DNA of 64,000 nt from Altibacter lentus (GTDB lineage: Bacteria > Bacteroidota > Bacteroidia > Flavobacteriales > Flavobacteriaceae), in assembly GCF_000746845.1 (NCBI RefSeq), contig NZ_KN050846.1:1-64000 (forward strand), written 5' to 3'. Positions 56,426 through 63,892 of this stretch are shown piece after piece. The notes beneath the pieces were generated by a model. It did no database searches and was not told where the DNA came from. It was given only the letters and a program-made list of their open reading frames with translations. Numbering within the stretch: position 1 is the stretch's first letter; every line of letters starts with the position of its first letter. The translations under genes were made by a program, and so were the position numbers.

Positions 56426-57463
56426 TTATATTGCAAATTTTTCAAATGTTGTTCCATTGAACTTATAAGCTCCGTTTTCGTGTGTGCCAAGCCAAAGGCC
56501 GCCATTATTGTCTTTGTAAATACTGAACAGTGAGATGTCTTTTGAATTTGCTTGCACGTTAAAGTGAATAATTTTCATCCCATCGTATTTCCATACGCCG
56601 TCAAGATAGGTTACAAACCACAAATTATTATTGTTATCTCTTACCACTGATAGATACTCGTCCAAATCGCTGTCTTTCTTCCCATCTAAACCACCTATGC
56701 TTTTGTGTCTTGTGTAAAAACTATCGCTTTTTAATGATGTGCTATCGTAAATACTGTATCGATATTCGGTATTGAACCAAAAGTCACCATTTTTGTCCTC
56801 CGTAATAGAACGCACTCCGTTTGCACCTTCGTTGCGAAACTCAGTAACATCGTCTTCGGTAATCCATTCAAATGATTTTCCGTCATAGCGACACACTCCA
56901 GATGGGTTTGTGCCAAACCAAATATTTCCTTTTTGGTCTTGATAAATGCTATAGATTCCAAAAGGATTGGGTAGGTTTGGTGGCTTGGAAAACTGCAATT
57001 CGTATAAAATATTTCCATCATACCGATATATTTTATTTTCAAATTCATAAGAATGTTTAAACCATACATCATTCGATTGAAGTTTCCATTCATTACTGGG
57101 TGTTGCGGTTAAAGTAGTAAAAGTATGTCCATCAAACTTAACAATTGTTGAATTGGGATAGAAGCCATTAAAATAGATGTTGCCAAATTTATCTTCTTTA
57201 ATTTCGTCAATTCTGTTGCTTGGCAAACCGTGTTCTGTTGTGTAATTAGTCATTGTTTTTCCGTCAAATCTATAGACTCCTGTCTCCCAACTTCCGAACC
57301 AATAGACATTCTTTTTGTCTTGATGGATTACCATAATATTTTTTCCAAGTTCTGATACAATGTCGCCTTTTACAATTTCTACTGAATTAACCTGTTGCTT
57401 AGTTGTCTGTCCATTACAGGATGTCAATAAAACCACTGCAGTGAAGATTGTTAACATGTTCAT
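56426..57463 (-). CDS. Two-component-regulator-propeller type lipoprotein
   Basis: A 345-residue lipoprotein (lipobox LLTSCNGQ, Cys16) made of Reg_prop type blades, each with a motif such as NVYWFGSWETGVYRFDGK, GNIWFGTNPSGVCRYDGK or GGLWLGTHENGAYKFNGT, about 45-50 residues apart. This propeller is the sensor half of hybrid two-component systems of Bacteroidota, but no kinase or HTH domain follows; the protein stops after the propeller. It may bind a polysaccharide or act as a decoy or surface receptor. The codon make-up appears more AT-rich than the genes to the left. Confidence 0.85.
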   Translation of the reverse strand: MNMLTIFTAVVLLTSCNGQTTKQQVNSVEIVKGDIVSELGKNIMVIHQDKKNVYWFGSWETGVYRFDGKTMTNYTTEHGLPSNRIDEIKEDKFGNIYFNGFYPNSTIVKFDGHTFTTLTATPSNEWKLQSNDVWFKHSYEFENKIYRYDGNILYELQFSKPPNLPNPFGIYSIYQDQKGNIWFGTNPSGVCRYDGKSFEWITEDDVTEFRNEGANGVRSITEDKNGDFWFNTEYRYSIYDSTSLKSDSFYTRHKSIGGLDGKKDSDLDEYLSVVRDNNNNLWFVTYLDGVWKYDGMKIIHFNVQANSKDISLFSIYKDNNGGLWLGTHENGAYKFNGTTFEKFAI

Positions 57464-57560
57464 ATTTAATGGTATCGGTTTAAAGTTTGTCTATTGTTTT
57501 TGTATTACGGCCAACAATTAAAAGGATGCAATGTGCACCATACATCTTCTATTTTGGGAA

Positions 57561-57953
57561 CTATAGGCGCTTCATTTCTCTAGCACAATTATCCGAACTG
57601 TTATCCATATAGCGATCGCCTTGAATGGTTATCACTACATCCCGCCATGTAGCTTCACCCCGCGTATTTCGCCACTTAACGGTTCCCGAATACGATCCCG
57701 CCGCTCGTTTGCGCAATTTATACCCTATTTCATTTGCTTGAAAACCGTAGCGTGTAAGCCCGCCCAATGCCGTATACCGACCTGAGATCTCACCATCTTC
57801 GTTTTGTGTAAAGTTTACCACGCGACCGTCACAGCCTTCCCAGGAACCAAGGAGGTCTCCTGAAGTTTTTGTGCCGGTATCTGTCACCGATCTACACCCC
57901 ATAGTTAGAAGGGTACAGCATGTTATAAGAAGTATTAGTTTATTAAAATTCAT
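57561..57953 (-). CDS. Small lipoprotein of unknown function (130 aa)
   Basis: A 130-residue protein with a lipobox (TLLTMGCRS, Cys20). The mature part is beta-rich: LLGSWEGCDGRVVNFTQNED, GEISGRYTALGGLTRYGF, SYSGTVKWRNTRGEATW and VVITIQGDRYMDNS, like a small lipocalin or extracellular beta-sandwich with two Cys (CDGRV and DNCAREM) that could form a disulfide. I do not recognise the family. It is the third gene of a tight operon (4-bp gap). Confidence 0.7.
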   Translation of the reverse strand: MNFNKLILLITCCTLLTMGCRSVTDTGTKTSGDLLGSWEGCDGRVVNFTQNEDGEISGRYTALGGLTRYGFQANEIGYKLRKRAAGSYSGTVKWRNTRGEATWRDVVITIQGDRYMDNSSDNCAREMKRL

Positions 57954-57957
57954 GCTG

Positions 57958-59343
57958 TCAGTCCTTTCTTTGGTATTTTTCCTTCATAAATTCAAAATAC
58001 ATATAGCCAAAGCGATCATACCAGTCTTCTACGCCGTACTGGGCTTCACACACATTGAGTTTCATCATGGCATCGGCTAAACCCTGCAGCAACTCGGCAT
58101 ACTTATTATCATAAGCATTTTGAAGGTCTTCCACCGATTTCTCGATCTTTACACGTTCTGCCTGCCATGCCATGCCTGCTACCGCATGTACACCCGAGGT
58201 GTTATCGCCAAAAGCAATGGCGGCTTCCGAAAATTTCTTCGTGCATTTATAGATTGTGGCCAGTCGTTCAAAAAGGTACCGTTGTTCATTGAATTTTTTT
58301 CGGGCTTCTTTAAAACAATTGGCACATTCATCGTCTTGATCCTCCAACGGTTCGCCGCGATCATCAAAAACAATATCGGTACAGATAGAAGGTATGGTAG
58401 GGCTTCCGGCCGGAGGGGTAGCATTGATACAACTACTCAATCCGTTGTATTTGTTGTAGAGGCTTTTCACTTGTTCCCAAGTCTTTCGAATGTTGGAAAG
58501 ATGTTTGTTTAGATCTTTTACACCCTTATCCAACCCCTTGCGTTCTTTTTCTAGGAGGTCGAGCTTACGTTCCAAATTGGCACGGTCTTTTTTCACCCCT
58601 TCCTTATATTGTTCAAATTCCTCTATAGTGAGGAAGGTTCCCTGCTGGCTTTGTGCCATGGCTCCCAGCGGTATGGACAGGAGGAACAAAAGAAGGAGGG
58701 TCATGGTGTTCTTTTTTCTGCCTAAGAGCTTACCGGCCAAAAGTCCAATAACAAGAAGCGCTATGCCCAAGGCAATATACAGTAAGGTATTGCTGCCACC
58801 AGCGTCATCATCTGTAGCGTTTACACCAGATTCTTCTGTCGTGGAGGACATTTCAGTATCCTTAATTTTTCTGAAGGCGCTTCCCAGGTAACTTTTTCTT
58901 TCGGGACTCGCAAGAACCGTGATGGAATATAATGATTGGCTCGGCTTCTCGGTTTCTATCTTTATCCCAAAGCTACCCTCGGCGCGCAGTTTGTATTGCA
59001 CTATATTGTCGGGTGCGGTTGTGGTATTCCGCTTGTTGTAGTCATCGTTCCATACATCCTGACTTAAACTTACTTCCAGTGGTGTTCCATCCAAACTGGT
59101 GACAAGAACATCCAGAAATTGAAACATACTATGTCCGGAAACGAAATGATGCATCACGGTATCACGCATCCTATTGAAATACACAATACCTTTTTCACCT
59201 TCATGCCCCGGTCGGGTATCATTTTGTAATGCCAATTCTATAGGCTTGATTTCTTTGTTCAGGGTAAAGGGCTGTGCCAAGATATGCCCTATCCCTGATA
59301 GGAGTAAACTGAGGATCAGTAAGGTGATTTTTACTGTTTTCAT
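57958..59343 (-). CDS. Two-part exported protein with internal signal-peptide-like segment
   Basis: A 461-residue protein from ATG 59343 (a start at 59367 would add eight residues). Order: signal peptide 1-23 (LLSGIGHILAQ), beta-rich domain about 25-150, acidic Thr/Asp linker 160-185, transmembrane helix 187-208 then RKK, a second Sec-like stretch 214-230 (TLLLLFLLSIPLGAMA, followed by QSQQG), and a Lys/Glu/Leu coiled coil 240-300 with a C-terminal helical part containing six or so Cys (C305, C321, C340, C343, C367, C432). Signal peptidase could cut at AMA/Q and release the C-terminal half. Function unknown; middle gene of an operon with two lipoproteins. Confidence 0.75.
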   Translation of the reverse strand: MKTVKITLLILSLLLSGIGHILAQPFTLNKEIKPIELALQNDTRPGHEGEKGIVYFNRMRDTVMHHFVSGHSMFQFLDVLVTSLDGTPLEVSLSQDVWNDDYNKRNTTTAPDNIVQYKLRAEGSFGIKIETEKPSQSLYSITVLASPERKSYLGSAFRKIKDTEMSSTTEESGVNATDDDAGGSNTLLYIALGIALLVIGLLAGKLLGRKKNTMTLLLLFLLSIPLGAMAQSQQGTFLTIEEFEQYKEGVKKDRANLERKLDLLEKERKGLDKGVKDLNKHLSNIRKTWEQVKSLYNKYNGLSSCINATPPAGSPTIPSICTDIVFDDRGEPLEDQDDECANCFKEARKKFNEQRYLFERLATIYKCTKKFSEAAIAFGDNTSGVHAVAGMAWQAERVKIEKSVEDLQNAYDNKYAELLQGLADAMMKLNVCEAQYGVEDWYDRFGYMYFEFMKEKYQRKD

Positions 59344-59347
59344 AGGA

Positions 59348-59986
59348 CTAATTCTTATAGTTATCAATTAAATACTCGATGGCCTCTTTCCCTTTTTTCT
59401 CAAGGTAGTTTCTTTGTGTTTCACTTAGTTTGAAGACCATACGGTAGCGAACTTGCAGACCATTGGCAAAATTTGGATTGTACAACACGTAATAGCCTTG
59501 ATTGGGGTGTTTCCAGATGTAGTTATCACCTGCTTCACTTGTGCTGATAAAGTCTTTATCATAAGAGCCTGTAGTTAGTTTTCTAAGTTGGGCTTGTACT
59601 TCCTCCTTGGACATTTGGAAGGTGCTCAGGGAAAAGACAGTTTTCGTTCCGTCTTCTAAGGTAACATGATAAGTGCAATCATATCCTCCTTGGCCATTGA
59701 CCGCGCTATAAGTTTCTTTTACATTAGATACGGGGACCTCGTATATGGAAGCAGTTTCCTCAGCCGTCATTTTACAGGAATCGCCAAGGGCGTATAAGCG
59801 GGTGTAATCTGCCTGTTGTTCGAGTGCAATATCGGCATCGGAATCACGGGACGTGAGGCTAGTCTCTCTATCTTCTTTTGAAGTAACTTGTGAATCTTTT
59901 TTTTCTGAATTGTCACAGGAAGACACCAACAGGGGAATACATAGTAGGAGGGCCGTGGCTAAAAATTTGGGTACTTTCATCGTCAT
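59348..59986 (-). CDS. Lipoprotein of unknown function (212 aa)
   Basis: A 212-residue protein. The lipobox LLVSSCDNS gives Cys24. The mature part is Ser/Thr/Asp-rich up to about residue 60, then a compact domain: CKMTAEETASIYEVPVSNVK, GQGGYDCTYHVTLEDGTKTV, YVLYNPNFANGLQVRYRMVF and a charged C-terminal helix (RNYLEKKGKEAIEYLIDNYK). The alternative start two codons on (59980) changes little. It is the first gene of a three-gene operon, 4 bp before the two-part exported protein. Confidence 0.75.
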   Translation of the reverse strand: MTMKVPKFLATALLLCIPLLVSSCDNSEKKDSQVTSKEDRETSLTSRDSDADIALEQQADYTRLYALGDSCKMTAEETASIYEVPVSNVKETYSAVNGQGGYDCTYHVTLEDGTKTVFSLSTFQMSKEEVQAQLRKLTTGSYDKDFISTSEAGDNYIWKHPNQGYYVLYNPNFANGLQVRYRMVFKLSETQRNYLEKKGKEAIEYLIDNYKN

Positions 59987-60160
59987 GATATGTAGGTTTT
60001 AAAATTGCAGTTATTGATTCCTATACTTCACAGATCGTAGTGTATAAACCCGCAACATCCTCAGCATACAATCACAAATAGATTCCGACGGGACATTCTA
60101 AAGTTACAAATTTTTATTTATAATGATATGACGCACTGTTAGATACCAGGCTCCTTGTCT

Positions 60161-60607
60161 TTAATTTATGTGAATTGAAACCAAAACATTTTGATTATTC
60201 TGCAGTGTTGGAATCAAAGCATGAAATGTGAGATTTGGTGCTTCTGTAGTACTATTTTGATTAAAAGTGACATTCATTTCAATATCGTTGGAGTCACAAT
60301 CTTTAACAATGGTGTAATCAATCGAGTCATTTCCACTCGGGAGACTTTGTTTGCCAATTATAAGATTATACTTGCTAAAGTCAATAGTTGGCTGACAATT
60401 TCCAGTAACCAATGTGTTAAATTGTGTTTGGCTTTTAATGACAACAAAGTCGTTACTCAAATTGATATCAGTTTGATATTCTGTATCGATACAACCATAT
60501 TCCATTTCAAGACTTGTAAAATCTACAGCAGGATTGCAGGGGTCATTATCATCATTTTTACATGAGAAAATAACCAATAGGACCGCAATTAATACCAGTT
60601 TTTTCAT
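60161..60607 (-). CDS. Small lipoprotein of unknown function (148 aa)
   Basis: A 148-residue protein with a lipobox (LLVIFSCKND, Cys16). The mature part is beta-rich and polar: DPCNPAVDFTSLEMEYGC, SNDFVVIKSQTQFNTLVTGN and LTFHALIPTLQNNQNVLVSI. It has about five Cys. It stands alone with a normal-sized spacer on each side. Base composition is AT-rich compared with the housekeeping genes. Related proteins are known in Flavobacteria only as hypothetical lipoproteins. Confidence 0.65.
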   Translation of the reverse strand: MKKLVLIAVLLVIFSCKNDDNDPCNPAVDFTSLEMEYGCIDTEYQTDINLSNDFVVIKSQTQFNTLVTGNCQPTIDFSKYNLIIGKQSLPSGNDSIDYTIVKDCDSNDIEMNVTFNQNSTTEAPNLTFHALIPTLQNNQNVLVSIHIN

Positions 60608-60638
60608 TGGTATTGTTCGTGTTACAAGTTAGTGCCGA

Positions 60639-61145
60639 TTACATTTCTTTATCAAGCGTCATTTCAAAGAATTGAGACCAGTTTTCATTCTTGTTAAACT
60701 CACCTCTTTCGTACCATTGTCCGGCATCATTTTGCCAAATAATATATCGCACATTCTCATTCGGGTACCAGTACAATTTGTCATCAATCACTTCGGCTTT
60801 GAATTCGGCATTCATTCCGCTGGGAAGATATGAACGAAACGAGAAATGATCAGCTTCTTTATTATAAGTAAGAACGGCCAGAGCATTATGAATAACTTTG
60901 CCATTGGACGTGCCCTTTCCTTCTATTAAAATAGCTGTCGAATCTAATTTAAACTCAATTTTTTCAGTTTGTGCAAATTCCGACTTTCCATCTCTTCCCA
61001 TTATCCAGCCTGTTCCTTTCCAGTTTCCAACCATAAAATCAAGTGTTTTTATTTTTGCTTTTGAAATGGAGTCTGTTTTGGAGTTCTGAGCAAAAGAAGT
61101 GATAGTAACTAAAAGCGCCAGAATAATTGTTAGTGTTGTTCTCAT
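60639..61145 (-). CDS. Exported DUF1579-like protein
   Basis: A 168-residue protein with a signal peptide (residues 1-19, VTITSFAQ). The mature part starts with KIKTLDFMVGNWKGTGWIMG, then FAQTEKIEFKLDSTAILIEG, KVIHNALAVLTYNKEADHFS and GMNAEFKAEVIDDKLYWYPN, the pattern of the DUF1579/heme-binding-like beta-barrel (FLxGxW start). I chose the ATG at 61145; a longer frame from 61169 would add a non-signal stretch. Ligand unknown. Confidence 0.8.
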   Translation of the reverse strand: MRTTLTIILALLVTITSFAQNSKTDSISKAKIKTLDFMVGNWKGTGWIMGRDGKSEFAQTEKIEFKLDSTAILIEGKGTSNGKVIHNALAVLTYNKEADHFSFRSYLPSGMNAEFKAEVIDDKLYWYPNENVRYIIWQNDAGQWYERGEFNKNENWSQFFEMTLDKEM

Positions 61146-61239
61146 AAGGTTAGATGTTGTATCGTACAAAATAGCTTAGTGCCATATAGCTTATTTCCAG
61201 CGTCCATTACCTGTTCAAACAACTAATGTAGCAAACATC

Positions 61240-62301
61240 TTACATTTGTGTATCATATATGACTGGAAATTGTTCCGGTATATCGTCCCATGATTCGCCT
61301 AAGTTCTGTCTTAAGTCAATTTCTATTCCACGAGCAATTGTAGAAATGGGAACATCATTCGCCGAGCCTTCAAATGGATTTTCTCCTGTTCTGCCAATTC
61401 TTTCCATTGTGTGAAAAATCCAGGCTACAATCACGTAAAAGGGAATTGAAAGCCAGATAAAAATAGCTCCAATTATAGGTCGGGAAGAACTTATTTCGGT
61501 TCCTATTTCTGCGAACTGAGGAACAATGGCCAGCGGCAGTATCATTACAAAAAGCCACATAAAATAATGATTTAGAGTCGCGAATTGACGTGGATAAGGA
61601 AAATTCTTAATACGCTCAGATTGCCCCTGCAGCGTGAACATTTCTTTTAATACGTTTTCCAATTCTAAAAATGAAAATTCCCAAACCACCCCCTTTTCCT
61701 TTAATTTTTGAAGATGCTTAGATTGTAAATAGAGCAGCGCAGTTGGTTTATTGTTTTTGTCTCTAACATATTCCAGATCTTGTTGGGAGAGGTATGGTCC
61801 AATATCGGTTTCAACTGTACTGTCCCATTCCGGTGGTCGCACCATTTTGCTCCATTCTTTGTTTGTCTTTTCGTGAACAACCGTTTCCCATGGTTTTGAA
61901 GTTCGCATGGCGTGGCGTAAGGCAGTCATCCAAGCGATATGTCTGTACGTAAGAATTTTTATCTCCTGTTGTAATTCCTTTTCTGAAAGTTTTTCCTTAA
62001 CATGTTCATTACTTAACATATGCTTAACATACATACCGAAGGTTCTGGAAATATTCACAATGCCTCCCCATATTTTTCTTGCTTCCCAAATTCTCCCGTA
62101 CGCCGAATTGTTTTGAAAACCAATAACAAACGCTACTGCAGTACCTATTAAAGCCAAAGGTGTCCAAGGAATTTTTAACCATTCCAGATCCAAAAAAGTA
62201 TATAATCCAACAAAGACGGTAATAATGGTGATAAACAATAGGGTCTCATACCGAGTCCACTTTACCATATCCACAACTCTAAAGACCTTTCTTGTATACA
62301 T
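61240..62301 (-). CDS. Bestrophin-like membrane channel
   Basis: A 353-residue protein of the bestrophin/UPF0187 family, which forms pentameric anion or cation channels in bacteria. Hydrophobic segments: about 22-55 (TLLFITIITVFVGLYTFLDL and TPLALIGTAVAFVIGFQNNS) and 255-310. The AYGRIWEARKIWGGIVNISR motif after TM2 is typical, and SKPWETVVHEKTNKEWSKM fits the cytoplasmic helices. It stands alone in an AT-rich part of the region. Confidence 0.9.
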   Translation of the reverse strand: MYTRKVFRVVDMVKWTRYETLLFITIITVFVGLYTFLDLEWLKIPWTPLALIGTAVAFVIGFQNNSAYGRIWEARKIWGGIVNISRTFGMYVKHMLSNEHVKEKLSEKELQQEIKILTYRHIAWMTALRHAMRTSKPWETVVHEKTNKEWSKMVRPPEWDSTVETDIGPYLSQQDLEYVRDKNNKPTALLYLQSKHLQKLKEKGVVWEFSFLELENVLKEMFTLQGQSERIKNFPYPRQFATLNHYFMWLFVMILPLAIVPQFAEIGTEISSSRPIIGAIFIWLSIPFYVIVAWIFHTMERIGRTGENPFEGSANDVPISTIARGIEIDLRQNLGESWDDIPEQFPVIYDTQM

Positions 62302-62523
62302 TGTTTTCTTTTAGGTAGTTTAATTCCTATGTAAGGCTTAAATTTCGGCGGGTTGACAGTTATGTCGGTGTTCCACGACCTACGGATCATCGAGGTGGGG
62401 GAGCTCTGTATCCGGTGTATTCAGAAATGAAGATAATCAATTTGAAGGAATTACAACGCATTTCGCAATCAGTGCAGCACCTGAAAGCCAATCTAGGCTT
62501 TATTTCCATTCTTTTGAGACTGT

Positions 62524-62850
62524 TTAATACGAAACTACTTTCAGTCCGATAATTGAGACTATCAATGTGGTAATGAAGAATAGTCGCCAAAATGTTGCCG
62601 GCTCTTTAAAGATCAGAATTCCAATTAATACAGTTCCTACAGCGCCAATACCCGTCCAAACAGCGTAAGCGGTTCCAATCGGCAGTTGCTGAGACACTTT
62701 TACAAGAAGGAACATACTTATTCCTAAACAAATCAAGAATCCTATATACCAATAAGTTGCTTCAATTCCTGATGCTTCTTTTGCCTTTCCGAGGCAGGCC
62801 GCAAATGCGACTTCAAAAAGGCCTGCAATAATTAATAGTGTCCAATTCAT
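62524..62850 (-). CDS. Small multidrug resistance family exporter, Gdx/SugE type
   Basis: A 108-residue four-helix exporter. Glu13 in IAGLFEVAFAACLGK is the proton-binding residue of the family, and the PIGTAYAVWTGIGAVGTVLIG segment in TM3 is the SMR signature. The lack of the EmrE-type pattern and the LFEVAFA start suggests the guanidinium-exporting Gdx subtype rather than a broad drug pump; this is an inference. I see no guanidine riboswitch in the 370 bp upstream. Confidence 0.92.
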   Translation of the reverse strand: MNWTLLIIAGLFEVAFAACLGKAKEASGIEATYWYIGFLICLGISMFLLVKVSQQLPIGTAYAVWTGIGAVGTVLIGILIFKEPATFWRLFFITTLIVSIIGLKVVSY

Positions 62851-63223
62851 TCGTAATTAATTTCCGCGTGTACCGTCCGGCAATTTCGTTATTTTCTTGT
62901 TTACTCAATTACATTCTCGTCCTTATTGTTTAAGCTATATGCTAATAATTGTTTGAGTCTTTTCGACGCATCTATCGCTTCAAGAGATTTTTCCTGATAG
63001 CAATTGTAAACTGTTAAATCCGTCTTTAATGTTTTGTAACACGCAGTTAATTTCTCTAAAGATAGGATTTTAAATTAATTGAGAATCTGAAGTCAGGAAG
63101 TACAATTTCCCCGATTATTGTAAAGTTAACGGGGTAGGGATCGCTGCTTTGTCAAATTCTAATGGGTTGATCTTCTAACTAATGCTGCCGGCCGTTTGCG
63201 ATGAATTATTGTGAGCAAGGAGC
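62851..63223. other. Spacer with a gene remnant
   Basis: A 373-bp gap between the exporter and the TetR gene. It contains a reading frame without start codon on the minus strand (62901-63074), a CCCCG / CGGGG pair near 63110-63135, and no terminator or known RNA. Several short coding-like stretches in different frames lie to its right, as in decayed genes. Confidence 0.5.
62901..63074 (-). pseudogene. Decayed C-terminal remnant of a helical protein
   Basis: Between a stop at 63075-63077 and a stop at 62901-62903 there are 57 sense codons without a plausible start. The reading FKILSLEKLTACYKTLKTDL and the following segment (YNCYQEKSLEAIDASKRL) look like a natural helical protein with normal amino-acid balance. 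The preceding bases in the other two minus frames also read like coding sequence (for example VNFTIIGEIVLPDFRFSINL) but are broken by stops. Likely a gene reduced by frameshifts. The family is not recognised. Confidence 0.35.
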
Positions 63224-63820
63224 TTACTTATCTTTTGAACTGTAGAGTCCTTTAAATAATAATTTCATTCCCCATTCCATAATCTCCATGGATTCAGTAT
63301 TATTTAAACCGCATACATCCTTCGCAACGATAAGTGGTTCTATACCCATGAATATTGTAAATAAGTTAGAGAGTTTTTGCTTTTCTTCAGTGGAAAAATT
63401 ACTGTCTTTCAGCACTAATTCCAGTGTTTTTTTTCTACTGGCCCCTCTTTTCGGTGTGGAAGTATTTGCGTCCAAAACAGCGCTTATATATTTTCGAAAA
63501 AGTTTTTCATGATCCACAGCCAGACGATTATAATAATGTTGTATCTCCAGCACTTTTTTTTCTAAATCATTACCCTTTAAATCTTCATAAATTTCACTTG
63601 GATCTTTAGTGCTAATATCAAGTCCGGCCTCTGCTGCCAGAATATCGATGTTCGAAAAATATCTATAAACGGTCGCTCTTGAGATTCCTGCTTCTTTTGC
63701 AATATCTTCAAGATTAAAATCCAACCCCTTATTCAAAAATATTTGAGCCGTTTTCAGTATAATGTTCCGGGTTTCTAATTTTTGATTCGTTCTGCCGGTT
63801 CTTATATATTCTTTATTCAT
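63224..63820 (-). CDS. TetR/AcrR family transcriptional regulator
   Basis: A 198-residue regulator with the N-terminal HTH at about 20-65: TRNIILKTAQIFLNKGLDFN, LEDIAKEAGISRATVYRYFS and then the ligand domain (VDHEKLFRKYISAVLDANTS). It starts at 63820, where a palindromic operator overlaps the ATG. It is divergent from a cupin gene with a second, nearly identical operator, so it very likely represses both. The ligand is unknown. Confidence 0.95.
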   Translation of the reverse strand: MNKEYIRTGRTNQKLETRNIILKTAQIFLNKGLDFNLEDIAKEAGISRATVYRYFSNIDILAAEAGLDISTKDPSEIYEDLKGNDLEKKVLEIQHYYNRLAVDHEKLFRKYISAVLDANTSTPKRGASRKKTLELVLKDSNFSTEEKQKLSNLFTIFMGIEPLIVAKDVCGLNNTESMEIMEWGMKLLFKGLYSSKDK

Positions 63821-63835
63821 GAGACAAATATCTCA
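63820..63835. promoter_or_regulatory. TetR operator O1 overlapping the tetR start
   Basis: TGAGACAAATATCTCA: 5-bp arms TGAGA / TCTCA (6 bp with the flanking A/T) around a 6-bp centre. It covers the tetR start codon and, on the minus strand, a GATATTTG close to the -7 consensus, 4 nt before the ATG. Confidence 0.65.
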
Positions 63836-63840
63836 TTAAA

Positions 63841-63872
63841 TTTGCTTTAATAAAAATTAAATTCTATGTTTG
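63841..63872 (+). promoter_or_regulatory. Bacteroidota-type promoter of the cupin gene
   Basis: TTTG at 63841-63844 and TATGTTTG at 63865-63872 are separated by 20 nt, matching both the -33 and -7 consensus. It is enclosed by operators O1 and O2. The leader to the cupin ATG would be about 15 nt. Confidence 0.65.
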
Positions 63873-63888
63873 TGAGACAAAAATCTCA
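63873..63888. promoter_or_regulatory. TetR operator O2 at the cupin transcription start
   Basis: TGAGACAAAAATCTCA, identical to O1 except for one base in the centre, 53 bp from it (about five helical turns). It begins right after the -7 box of the cupin promoter. Confidence 0.65.
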
Positions 63889-63892
63889 TAAA

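Noticed and set aside
62427-62552. A 41-codon plus-strand frame (MKIINLKELQRISQ...), which recalls leader peptides of small secreted peptides
   Set aside because: No double-Gly cleavage site and it runs into the 3' end of the exporter gene on the other strand; kept only as part of the possible gene graveyard.
62851-63223. Guanidine riboswitch upstream of the Gdx-like exporter
   Set aside because: No ykkC-like scaffold and no pair of hairpins with ACGR loops on the minus strand; the single GGACGG stretch near 62876 lacks the needed stem pairing.
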